Part shown: positions 9,050-15,994 of the stretch, in pieces
Layout of the letters: every line of letters begins with the position of its first letter
Position numbering within the stretch: position 1 is the stretch's first letter
Origin: Rhizobium sp. BK418
GTDB lineage: Bacteria; Pseudomonadota; Alphaproteobacteria; Rhizobiales; Rhizobiaceae
Reading direction: 5' to 3'
DNA: 64,000 nt
Assembly: GCF_004341105.1 (NCBI RefSeq)
Contig: NZ_SLZK01000011.1
Location: 62,001 to 126,000, forward strand
Made by a program: the position numbers and the translations under genes
The notes under the pieces: generated by a model
Database searches by the model: none
Told to the model about the DNA's origin: nothing
The model's input: only the letters and a program-made list of their open reading frames with translations

Positions 9050-9421
9050 TCGCCGCGCATCGGCGTCCACCGCCATCATCCCGGCCCGGCTGCTAGACAT
9101 AACAAACGTGATTTCCTTGGATGCCGGCAATTCAGACGCAGGTGATCCTGAACAAAGCCGCAGACCTAAATAAGTACTCCCCCTGGTATCCGGGCGAAAA
9201 AGCTGGCGGCCCGGTTTTGGACGATGCCTCCTTCAAAGCAAAGTCGGACCGCAGATAAAACGCGCATCTGGAATAGCCGGACCTCTCATGTCCCAGTCAT
9301 CCCTTCGTAGAATCGATCGTTGGCAAGTCGCTAGATCGGAGTGACCGCCATCGATTGCCGTCAATTCCACCGACGTCACCTTCGTCGCCGCTTGGATCGA
9401 AATTGGCCAAGCGTATCACTT

Positions 9422-10057
9422 TTAGCGCAGCAGGCCGTCTTTATGAAAGTCGTCCCATCCTTTCAATCCGCCAGTGTCGTCAGCGGCCTGTTTTGTTCGC
9501 TTGCCTTTGTTGTTCTTCAGCGAGCGCGTCAGCTTGGCATGGTAGGCGGCGCGCCTGCGGTTTTCTGCCTTCGCCGCGGCGTCTTCCTCTCGCCATTTGT
9601 CAACGGCAGCGCGGTCGAGCAGATCTTCAACAACACGTGGGTTGAATACGTGGAACGTGATCCTTCTTGCCCGTCCCTGCAATCTGACAGTTCGCGTTCC
9701 AGCGCTTGAAAGGCGACCATCCTCCAGCCAACGCTTTCTTTCCGAAGCTGTGATGGTAAGGATATCCTCGATCTCCCGAGGGATTATCGGAAGATCCGCG
9801 ATGTCCTCCAACGCCTTGGAGACAGTCGACGCGGCCGCGCGAAACGCAGCCCTCGACGTCTCTGGCATCGTTAGGATAAGGCCTGCCGCCTGCATGTCCA
9901 GCGACTGCCTTAGTGGGGGCGGCAGCCGGGAGCGAATTTCCTGGAGGATTCCCTTGACCCGGACAGCGGACCCGAGTGTTGCCGCCACCGGAAGTGACCA
10001 CTCCCGGATCAACTCGAGACCGTCGTTTTCTTTGGTTTTCGACTTTATCTTCGGCAT
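9422..10057 (-). CDS. conserved rhizobial hypothetical protein, 211 aa
   Basis: Starts MPKIKSKTKENDGLELIREW. Mostly helical and basic. The middle segment ILTITASERKRWLEDGRLSS followed by GTRTVRLQGRARRITFHVF looks like a helix-turn-helix plus a beta wing, so DNA binding is possible but not shown. The end (NRRRAAYHAKLTRSLKNNKG) is basic. No signal peptide or membrane segment. The start is chosen for the Lys-rich N-terminus; an upstream in-frame start 36 bp earlier is possible. No stress promoter seen. Confidence 0.6.
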   Translation of the reverse strand: MPKIKSKTKENDGLELIREWSLPVAATLGSAVRVKGILQEIRSRLPPPLRQSLDMQAAGLILTMPETSRAAFRAAASTVSKALEDIADLPIIPREIEDILTITASERKRWLEDGRLSSAGTRTVRLQGRARRITFHVFNPRVVEDLLDRAAVDKWREEDAAAKAENRRRAAYHAKLTRSLKNNKGKRTKQAADDTGGLKGWDDFHKDGLLR

Positions 10058-10451
10058 AGTCGGGCAAATGGGATCGGAGTGGACGCGCTTCAACAGGGCT
10101 CACGCTCGTTTTCCACCTCTGAAGAGCCGCTTTTTCGACGCCGAAGCGGACTAGGCTGCCGGTGCAAGGGCCTGCAGGTTTAAAGATTGTGCTCCAACAA
10201 GCTGTGCCACCCGTTCACTCGAGAGATAGGCGTTCCTGCTTCGTCACCTCGGACACACGGGGAACGTGATATGGGCACGGAAACCGCCGGGATAGGATCT
10301 TGAAGACTTTCGATCCTGACGACCAGGCCAGTGCAGAGCGCTCGCGAAACCGGCAGATCGATGCAGACGTCACGACACCATTTAGGAAAACGCCGGATGC
10401 GGGGCGGCTGCAGGCTCCTTCAAGATCGGGCCGCAAGCCCGGCGCGGCGCT
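10058..10451. other. intergenic, nothing recognised
   Basis: No open frame with a ribosome binding site and no promoter box in the expected positions. Confidence 0.4.
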
Positions 10452-10790
10452 CTAGGAGCCTCCAAGCTCCTGATCGGAGACCGTATGGTCTTTTCGGAAT
10501 TCCTCGATCTGCTCGGGTTCCCGATCGTCGAGGTGTGCGACCTCGTTTTTGGCATCCCCGTGGACATGCAGAAGTTCGTCAAGCTTAGCGTGGATGGCCT
10601 GGGTATCCCTGTGCTCGGCGCGCTGAATGAATAGTGTCATCAGCCATGTCGCAAGAGTGGCGATGCCGTGCCATTCGAGCGTTTCCGGACTCAAGAACAA
10701 CCAGGAGACGCCGTATATTGTGACGATCGCGAATGCCCAGGGGCTTGCAGTCCACGATCCAAAGTTGGTCAGCCATGAGCGCCATTGCAT
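10452..10790 (-). CDS. low-affinity iron permease-like membrane protein (short form)
   Basis: 112 residues with two membrane helices (PWAFAIVTIYGVSWLFLS and a second ending WLMTLFIQ), then the family signature QRAEHRDTQAIHAKLDELL and an acidic tail. This arrangement matches the bacterial low-affinity iron permease family (PF04120-like); iron transport itself is not shown for such short forms. The gene at 12233 is a paralogue. A stress-type promoter lies 24 bp before the ATG. Confidence 0.7.
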   Translation of the reverse strand: MQWRSWLTNFGSWTASPWAFAIVTIYGVSWLFLSPETLEWHGIATLATWLMTLFIQRAEHRDTQAIHAKLDELLHVHGDAKNEVAHLDDREPEQIEEFRKDHTVSDQELGGS

Positions 10791-10814
10791 CGGAGATCCC
10801 GCCGTTTTGAAATG

Positions 10815-10839
10815 AACTTCGTGGTGGCCTCCATGTTCC
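10815..10839 (-). promoter_or_regulatory. EcfG-type promoter, GGAAC-N16-AGTT
   Basis: 24 bp before the ATG at 10790. Confidence 0.5.
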
Positions 10840-10989
10840 AGAAGGCGCTGAAGAATGATCACGGCGTCAGAGGCCAAAGCAGCGCATGCTTCTCGTCCGA
10901 CCGATCCCAAACCGGATTTGCCTTTGATCGATGACTACTCCGGCGCGCGGCCGTATGAAAAACGGACCGATCGCCCGTGGCCACGGCCA

Positions 10990-11223
10990 CTAGGCGAGCT
11001 TGATGACGTCCTTGAACTGCACGGTGGCGAGAACACGTCCTTGATCGTCGGCGATTTCGAAGCGTGTGCCGTCGATGCGCTCCTGGCGGGTGACGAGTTC
11101 GGCAACCATTTCCCGCGCCGACTTTTCCGCCTCGCGACGAGCGATTTCGAGCGATGCGAGCTCAAGGCCATCATTGTCAGGCTCGTCGCCGTCGTGTGAT
11201 CTCATGTGGAAGAAATACCGCAT
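10990..11223 (-). CDS. DUF6894-like small protein, 77 aa
   Basis: Starts MRYFFHMRSHDGDEPDNDGL, with GGAG 6 bp upstream. The MRYFFH opening, the acidic D-x-G-x-E stretch and the helix ASLEIARREAEKSAREMVAE, then the beta strands FEIADDQGRVLATVQF, are typical of the short rhizobial DUF6894 family. Cytosolic, function unknown. It sits 200 bp downstream of the iron-permease gene but has its own perfect stress promoter. Confidence 0.8.
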   Translation of the reverse strand: MRYFFHMRSHDGDEPDNDGLELASLEIARREAEKSAREMVAELVTRQERIDGTRFEIADDQGRVLATVQFKDVIKLA

Positions 11224-11247
11224 TGTTTTCTCCATGCTTTCGGCAGA

Positions 11248-11272
11248 AACGGCGAAGCCGAAACACGGTTCC
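11248..11272 (-). promoter_or_regulatory. EcfG-type promoter, GGAAC-N16-CGTT (perfect)
   Basis: 24 bp before the ATG at 11223. Confidence 0.7.
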
Positions 11273-11542
11273 ATCTCGAACCTGCAATCGTACGGAGACG
11301 ACCGTGAAGATACACAAACTCAATGGCCAGACGCGCTGCCAATGCTCAAAGGGGCGCAGCATTTCGACGATGACTGTGAAGCAGCTTGCCTCAGGCCTCC
11401 GAGATCTTCTTTAAGATCCTGCACCCGTCGAAGGCGATACGACCGGAGCCAGCCGAGCTGGTGCGGGCCATTGAACCAGCGGCTTGCGGACAGATTGGAG
11501 ACCCACCCTGACTGGTCTAGCATTGGTGTTTCACCAACGGGT

Positions 11543-12085
11543 CTAGACCGATTTCTGCCCATCAGTCGTCGCCGTGCTGGCCGAGTCAAGGAAGTCCTCT
11601 CTGGGATCAGGAATCTTCCCGTCCGGTGTCAGGTCGTCGACAGCTTTCGGCAGGTCGCGCGACAGACGCTCCAGAATGTCCTGACGTGAAAGGCCGGTCT
11701 TGGCAGACAATTCGTTGAGAATGTCGGGCCCAAGTGCCTGCGAGAGCTGATCGCCGTTGATTGCCGCGTTCGGGCCCGGCTGCACCCAGGTTTGCGCCGT
11801 CTCTCCATGCCCGTTCTGCTGGAATGTCCTCAAGAGGTCTGCCAGGCCACCGCTTACGATGCCACCCGTCGTCAGTCCGCCGAGAAGATCGCCGAAGCCC
11901 CCCGGGCCTCCAAAGATCCCGCCAAGACCGCCTGTGGACTGCGCGGATCCGGCTTGTGCGGTCTCTCGGTTACTGCCGGCTTGCGGATTCTGTACGCCTC
12001 GCAGGATCTCTGCGATTTTATCCCTGTTCTGATAGCCCACCACGGCAAGAACGCCGAGAAGCGCCTTCATCGGTCCGCTCATCAT
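11543..12085 (-). CDS. YidB-like (DUF937) protein
   Basis: 180 residues starting MMSGPMKALLGVLAVVGYQN, with AAGGAG 8 bp upstream. The order is an N-terminal helical segment (KIAEILRGVQNP), a Gly-rich low-complexity stretch (LGGIFGGPGGFGDLLGGLT) and a C-terminal DUF937 domain (INGDQLSQALGPDILNELSA, SRQDILERLSRDLPKAVDDL). YidB homologues are cytosolic proteins of unclear role. No clear stress promoter was found for it, although the divergent gene has one. A shorter relative of its first 30 residues occurs at 42298-42424. Confidence 0.8.
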   Translation of the reverse strand: MMSGPMKALLGVLAVVGYQNRDKIAEILRGVQNPQAGSNRETAQAGSAQSTGGLGGIFGGPGGFGDLLGGLTTGGIVSGGLADLLRTFQQNGHGETAQTWVQPGPNAAINGDQLSQALGPDILNELSAKTGLSRQDILERLSRDLPKAVDDLTPDGKIPDPREDFLDSASTATTDGQKSV

Positions 12086-12117
12086 GATTTCGTCTCCTTC
12101 ATCAAGATCGGTCGCGT

Positions 12118-12138
12118 GCGGCTCCCGGCCGCTTTTTT
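12118..12138 (+). terminator. small intrinsic terminator-like hairpin
   Basis: GCGGC-TCCCG-GCCGC followed by six Ts on the plus strand, in the divergent region. No plus-strand gene precedes it, so its meaning is open; it might insulate the promoter at 12183. Confidence 0.35.
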
Positions 12139-12152
12139 CGGTTATCGCGGCT

Positions 12153-12166
12153 CGGACCAAAGTCCG
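12153..12166. promoter_or_regulatory. palindrome CGGACCAAAGTCCG
   Basis: 17 bp upstream of the -35 element at 12183; second member of the CGGAC-N4-GTCCG set. Confidence 0.45.
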
Positions 12167-12182
12167 ACCTTCTGCTTCTGCC

Positions 12183-12208
12183 GGAACCGGACAAACCATG
12201 TTCGCGTT
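12183..12208 (+). promoter_or_regulatory. EcfG-type promoter, GGAAC-N17-CGTT
   Basis: 24 bp before the ATG at 12233. Confidence 0.65.
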
Positions 12209-12232
12209 ACCGTCGGCTGGAAAGGAGCATCC

Positions 12233-12649
12233 ATGAGCGACCACACGTCATCAAAAATCTTCTCAAAGTTTGCAACTGCCATCGCCGATCTGTCCGGGAA
12301 ACCAGCCACGTTCGTACTTGCGGTGGCACTCGTTCTCGCGTGGGCGGCCTCCGGACCGTTTTTCGACTATTCGGAGACCTGGCAGCTTGTCATCAATACG
12401 AGCACGACGATCGTCACATTCTTGATGGTTTTCGTCCTCCAAAACTCGCAAAACCGTGACGGCAAGGCTCTGCAAGCAAAGCTGGACGAACTGATCCTGA
12501 CATCGCAGGCCCAGAATAAGTTCGTGGGCATCGAGAAACTCGACGAGGAGCAGCTTCGCGAGATGAGCCGAAAGCTTGCGCAGAAAGCGGAATGCGTTGA
12601 GGATGTCGCGGACGATAAGGCCGAAGAGCGGGCGCGCGGCCCGGTTTGA
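12233..12649 (+). CDS. low-affinity iron permease-like membrane protein
   Basis: 138 residues; AAAGGAG 7 bp upstream of the ATG. Two membrane helices (FVLAVALVLAWAASGPFF and TTIVTFLMVFVLQ) are followed by the family signature QNSQNRDGKALQAKLDELIL and a charged tail ending in EERARGPV. It is a paralogue of the gene at 10452-10790 with a longer N-terminus and tail. The true substrate is unproven; the family name comes from the longer iron permeases. Confidence 0.8.
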   Translation: MSDHTSSKIFSKFATAIADLSGKPATFVLAVALVLAWAASGPFFDYSETWQLVINTSTTIVTFLMVFVLQNSQNRDGKALQAKLDELILTSQAQNKFVGIEKLDEEQLREMSRKLAQKAECVEDVADDKAEERARGPV

Positions 12650-12975
12650 AACAGAACCCCCTCAATCGATGCGTCAGCGCTGACACGTCCCTATGGCAGG
12701 ACTTGAATCAGTTTGTCTTGCTCAGGAACGCGAAGCGATATCCGTCGTCGGACGTTGTGGGGCAGCCATCCGAAAGGCGGGGGTCTTTAGTTGGTCGATC
12801 AGGCCTTTCGCAAATGCATTAAGCAGCGGAGCAGCCAGTAAGGGCGAATTTTGGACAGTTGCGCTCTTGGATGCGGGCCGCAGGCCGTTTGGAGGCCTGC
12901 GGCGGAAGTAGTTGGCGAAGATTACGAGTTTTGCGATGACAGGTCGGCTGCGCCGCGCGAAGCCGACCCTGGTAG
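12650..12975. other. intergenic, no gene recognised
   Basis: Contains a partial promoter-like GGAAC-N16-CGTC at about 12727 but no gene behind it. Confidence 0.35.
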
Positions 12976-13050
12976 TTATCTAAACCCGAAGAAGCTCAGG
13001 ACGGCCAGGATGATGACGACCGCGCCGACGAGCCAGATGAGGTTGTTCAT
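12976..13050 (-). CDS. 24-residue membrane peptide
   Basis: MNNLIWLVGAVVIILAVLSF and then FGFR: one membrane helix and almost nothing else, with GGAAG 6 bp before the ATG. Last gene of the minus-strand operon that begins at 14477, 18 bp after the preceding stop. Peptides of this kind recur in rhizobial genomes; function unknown. Confidence 0.7.
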   Translation of the reverse strand: MNNLIWLVGAVVIILAVLSFFGFR

Positions 13051-13068
13051 GGGACTTCCTTTCGGTGG

Positions 13069-13512
13069 TTACTGCTGCGGCAGGATGATTTTCTGATCGG
13101 TGGTGCTTTTGACAGGTTTTTGGCCAGGCACGTGCGACATCGTGCGCGTGGTGCTCTGAAGCGCTTGCCCGTCAGTGCTCGTCTTCGTTCTCGACTTGCT
13201 GAACGTACCCTTGTCGACCGCCTGTGCGTTCGTCTGCGCCTTCAGTTTATCGTCGTTGCCGTTGACATGCGTCTTGCTCATCGCCTTGCCGTCGTCGCTC
13301 GCAGCGCTTCCGCCGGAGCCGATGGACAAGGTTGTGCCGTCGTCGGTCTGGCAGACACCCGCAGTCCCGACAGAGCTTGCGGACGTGCCTCCTGCCGACG
13401 CGCTTCCGCCCGTAGCGACGGTGCCTGCCGCGTTGCATTGCTGTGCCGAGACAGCAGCCGTCGCCGACAGGAGCGCGAGCGCCGTCGCGCCGACCAATTT
13501 TGTGGCTTTCAT
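13069..13512 (-). CDS. exported Ser/Thr/Gly-rich protein
   Basis: 147 residues with a clear signal peptide (MKATKLVGATALALLSATAA, cleavage near SAQQ) and AGGAG upstream. The mature part is low-complexity (ATGGSASAGGTSASSVGTAG), then a basic, soluble C-terminal half with many Lys, Thr and Ser. Two Cys (QQCNA, GVCQT) could form a disulfide. It shares the GTGG/VGT style with the gene at 13923, third gene of the same operon. Periplasmic or surface role unknown. Confidence 0.75.
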   Translation of the reverse strand: MKATKLVGATALALLSATAAVSAQQCNAAGTVATGGSASAGGTSASSVGTAGVCQTDDGTTLSIGSGGSAASDDGKAMSKTHVNGNDDKLKAQTNAQAVDKGTFSKSRTKTSTDGQALQSTTRTMSHVPGQKPVKSTTDQKIILPQQ

Positions 13513-13521
13513 GTTTTTCTC

Positions 13522-13869
13522 CTACTTCTTGGGCTTGGTGACCGAGCAGGTACCATCGGACCGCTTGGTGATCACGGTGCCGTCAGGTCGTGTGACGCTT
13601 GCGGTCGAGAAGCTGTCAACACTTCCTGATCCTGCCGCTGAGCTCGATGCGGACGACGAGGACGACGTTGATGGCCCCGTACCGGTCGTCGTGGATGATG
13701 TGACCTTGCCGTTTCCAGCCGTCACCGTGGTGGACGTGCCATCCGAAGAGGACTGCGTCTCAACCAGTGTGCAGGTCGTTCCGTCGTCAAGTTTGATTTC
13801 CTCGGCTCCGGCCTGGGCCGCAGCAAGAAGAGCGGTCCCGCAGATAAGTGCTTTGACTGTAGTGGACAT
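13522..13869 (-). CDS. exported Ser/Thr-rich protein
   Basis: 115 residues: signal peptide (MSTTVKALICGTALLAAAQA), a short domain with a Cys (IKLDDGTTCTLVETQ), a Ser/Thr/Gly linker (about 45-80), and a closing segment TRPDGTVITKRSDGTCSVTK with the second Cys. The two Cys and the DGT-C repeat suggest a small disulfide-bonded unit on either side of a flexible linker. Second gene of the operon, 9 bp before the next one. Confidence 0.75.
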   Translation of the reverse strand: MSTTVKALICGTALLAAAQAGAEEIKLDDGTTCTLVETQSSSDGTSTTVTAGNGKVTSSTTTGTGPSTSSSSSASSSAAGSGSVDSFSTASVTRPDGTVITKRSDGTCSVTKPKK

Positions 13870-13922
13870 TGTCTGGCCTCCTAAGGCAGATGGCCGGCGT
13901 CCGAAGGCGCCGGCCTGAGCAG

Positions 13923-14477
13923 TTAGCAGGATTGGGTGGAACCGCTCTTCTTGGCTTGGCCGGGAGCGCAGCCCTTCTTTCCATTGTTCTCGTGGGAAGA
14001 GCCTGTCTGGCTTGCGCCCGTGCCGACGGAGCTGCCGCTCTGGCCGTTACCTGCCGAGGACCCGCCCGTGCCGACCGACGACGCCGAGCCCGCGTCCCCG
14101 GAGCCTGCGGCCGACCCACCGGTTCCGACGGAGCTGCTGGAGGTGCCGCCGCCTGCCGAGGAACCGCCCGTTCCAAGGGTGGAAGACGAACCTGAACCGG
14201 AGCCGGCCGACGATCCGCCCGTACCGACGGTGCTGCTGGAGGTGCCGCCGCCTGCCGAAGAGCCGCCGGTACCCGTGGTCGACGCGCTACCCGAAGGACA
14301 GTTGGTAGCGCCTGCGCTGCAGTCGCCGCCGGCGGAGCTTCCACCAGTACCAACGGTGCTGCTCGAAGTTCCGCCGCCTGCCGATGAACCGCCCGTACCG
14401 ACCGTGCTCGAAGACTGGGCAAATGCGGTGCTGGCCAGAAGGGCTGCTGAGAAGGCGATGGTGGCTGCCTTGAACAT
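13923..14477 (-). CDS. exported repeat protein, SSxVGTGGSSAG repeats
   Basis: 184 residues: signal peptide (MFKAATIAFSAALLASTAFA) followed by about nine imperfect copies of a 14-17 residue unit around SSTVGTGGSSAGGGT, then a short tail with three Cys in total (DCSAGATNC earlier, KKGCAPG and the final Cys). It should be secreted and disordered. GGAAA lies upstream of the ATG; upstream in-frame starts lack a signal peptide. First gene of the operon 14477-12976, behind a perfect stress promoter. Function unknown; unlike any enzyme. Confidence 0.8.
   Translation of the reverse strand: MFKAATIAFSAALLASTAFAQSSSTVGTGGSSAGGGTSSSTVGTGGSSAGGDCSAGATNCPSGSASTTGTGGSSAGGGTSSSTVGTGGSSAGSGSGSSSTLGTGGSSAGGGTSSSSVGTGGSAAGSGDAGSASSVGTGGSSAGNGQSGSSVGTGASQTGSSHENNGKKGCAPGQAKKSGSTQSC
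13940..14460 (-). repeat. in-gene tandem repeats encoding VGTGGSSAG units
   Basis: Imperfect direct repeats of about 40-50 bp with the core GTCGGTACGGGCGG and variants inside the exported repeat protein. A likely site of copy-number variation. Confidence 0.6.
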
Positions 14478-14540
14478 GGAAATTTCCTCTATCGAATGTT
14501 TGATCACTGCCCGGTCGATGCGACCTTGGGCTCTCAGACG

Positions 14541-14565
14541 AACGGCGGTTCCTGGTGCCGGTTCC
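14541..14565 (-). promoter_or_regulatory. EcfG-type promoter, GGAAC-N16-CGTT (perfect)
   Basis: 63 bp before the ATG at 14477; drives the exported-protein operon. Confidence 0.7.
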
Positions 14566-14571
14566 TTGCCC

Positions 14572-14585
14572 CGGACTTCAGTCCG
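14572..14585. promoter_or_regulatory. palindrome CGGACTTCAGTCCG
   Basis: Extended by CCC/GGG on both sides (14569-14588); 6 bp upstream of the -35 element at 14561-14565. Third member of the set. Confidence 0.4.
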
Positions 14586-14595
14586 GGGAATGCGT

Positions 14596-14609
14596 CGGAC
14601 CATGGTCCG
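14596..14609. promoter_or_regulatory. palindrome CGGACCATGGTCCG
   Basis: Fourth member, 10 bp beyond the previous one, giving a tandem pair upstream of this promoter. Confidence 0.45.
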
Positions 14610-14862
14610 ATGGGCCACCGCTTCCCGTTCTGGATCTTCAATCAGCAGAGGAAAGGGCCTGATGCTCTGGTGGCTACTTCGCCGTGGTCATGAAAATTGT
14701 GGCCGGCCTGGCGGTAAACCGCGCTTAGGAAGGGCGCATCGGGACGGCGGGTCGGCCGTTGCGCCGCAGGTATTCCCTGCTGGCTCCAAGATCGCTACCG
14801 GTTGTGCTTACCGATCCAACAGGTCGACCGCTCGCGTCCTCGAATGCGACCGTTCCGGCCGA

Positions 14863-15672
14863 CTATCTGATGGCAATCTCCCTCTCTTTCAGGCCCGATT
14901 TGAGCCGATCGATAAGATCATGGCGGGTTTCCGACCATTCATGGGTTGCCGCCCAGTATTCCACCTTGAGCGTGGTTTTGTCAGCGGATAGATCGTCGGA
15001 ATAAACGCGGGGGCTTGGTTCGCGTCGGACCCGCTCGTCGGAGGCGACGATGGCGAGCAGGGTTCGTTTCGCAAGATCGACATCGGCATCGTTGTTGACC
15101 GCGATCGACAGTTCCTGCCGGCGTTCCGGCTCCCGGCTATGATTGATGATCGGCGTATTCCACAAGGTGGAATTGGGCGCGAGCAGGTAAAGGCCGTCGG
15201 CCGTTCGCAGTTCGGTCGCAAAAAGACCGACCTCGATGATCTTGCCCTTGATGCTCGCGGTTTCGATATATTCGCCGACCCGGAACGGGCGCAGGACGAG
15301 CAGCATGATGCCGGCAGCAATGTTCTGCAAGGTGCCTTGAAGGGCCAAACCGATGGCGAGGCCGGCGGCGCCGAGAGCTGCGACGATCGAGGCTGTTTGA
15401 ACCCCAAACTGTCCAAGAACCATCACGAACACAAGGATTAGGAGGCCATAGTGCAGGACGTTTTCGAAGAAGCGCGCCAACGTTTCGTCTATGCCGTGAA
15501 TCCGCGACAGGCCCTTATAGGCCCATCGGCTGACAAGACCCGACAGGATCCATCCGCCCACAAGCAGCACCAGAGCGCCCGCAAGCGATAGTCCATAATG
15601 AATGGCGAGCGCCCCCAACTGGGCGAGCGCTGTCGGCGTGGCGGCAATCGATTCGGCTGTCGTTTCCATCAT
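14863..15672 (-). CDS. small-conductance mechanosensitive channel, MscS family
   Basis: 269 residues. Three membrane helices, the last being the pore-lining helix (TASIVAALGAAGLAIGLALQ), then the MscS beta domain (PFRVGEYIETASIKGKIIEV, NSTLWNTPIINHS) and the C-terminal alpha/beta domain. The channel opens under membrane tension and releases solutes on hypo-osmotic shock. ATG 15672 chosen for ACGGAAAG upstream; ATG 15690 is also possible. A stress-type box lies 125 bp upstream, leaving a leader with a GC hairpin at 15696-15714. Confidence 0.88.
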   Translation of the reverse strand: MMETTAESIAATPTALAQLGALAIHYGLSLAGALVLLVGGWILSGLVSRWAYKGLSRIHGIDETLARFFENVLHYGLLILVFVMVLGQFGVQTASIVAALGAAGLAIGLALQGTLQNIAAGIMLLVLRPFRVGEYIETASIKGKIIEVGLFATELRTADGLYLLAPNSTLWNTPIINHSREPERRQELSIAVNNDADVDLAKRTLLAIVASDERVRREPSPRVYSDDLSADKTTLKVEYWAATHEWSETRHDLIDRLKSGLKEREIAIR

Positions 15673-15695
15673 CTGCTTTCCGTTTGACATGAAAC

Positions 15696-15714
15696 CGGCC
15701 GCTCGAGGCGGCCG
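15696..15714 (-). other. GC hairpin in the mscS leader
   Basis: Seven-pair stem CGGCCGC / GCGGCCG with a 5-nt loop, about 24-42 nt upstream of the start codon in the predicted message. Could affect translation; no T-run. Confidence 0.3.
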
Positions 15715-15797
15715 CATTTGCCCTCAGTTCGATAGGTGGCTGCGAAACATTCTGCCCAATATGATGGGGCAGGGCGTCGCGTCAGCTGCGTCCGAGA

Positions 15798-15823
15798 AAC
15801 TTGAAAGGCAGGCAGGAAGTTCC
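15798..15823 (-). promoter_or_regulatory. EcfG-type promoter, GGAAC-N17-AGTT
   Basis: 125 bp before the mscS start codon. Confidence 0.45.
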
Positions 15824-15994
15824 GACTTCCAAACGTAAGGTGCGCTTGACGGATGGATGCCGGATATATCTCTCTTGACCGAAGTTCTCTTGCTCCCAGG
15901 CGACGATGTCGGCGTCCTGCCGAGCTGTCTGACAGCCGGCATAAGGGCAGAGTCGCAGAATGGGCAAGCGCGGATCAGCGCGCGGCAAGATCGC

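Larger units (their letters stand above)
8680..9421. other. non-coding stretch with a minus-strand terminator
   Basis: 740 bp without a convincing gene. A strong minus-strand intrinsic terminator (8928-8975) and a copy of the 14-mer (9036-9049) suggest a short minus-strand transcript, possibly an sRNA, between about 9060 and 8928. Confidence 0.45.

Noticed and set aside
8707-9060. Minus-strand frame of 117 codons
   Set aside because: It contains a strong intrinsic terminator in its own direction, which a real gene would not carry internally.
12727-12751. GGAAC-N16-CGTC as another stress promoter
   Set aside because: The -10 half is imperfect and no gene lies downstream.
13940-14460. Repeats considered as a CRISPR array
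   Set aside because: Repeats are in frame inside an open reading frame, imperfect, and have no unique spacers of constant length.
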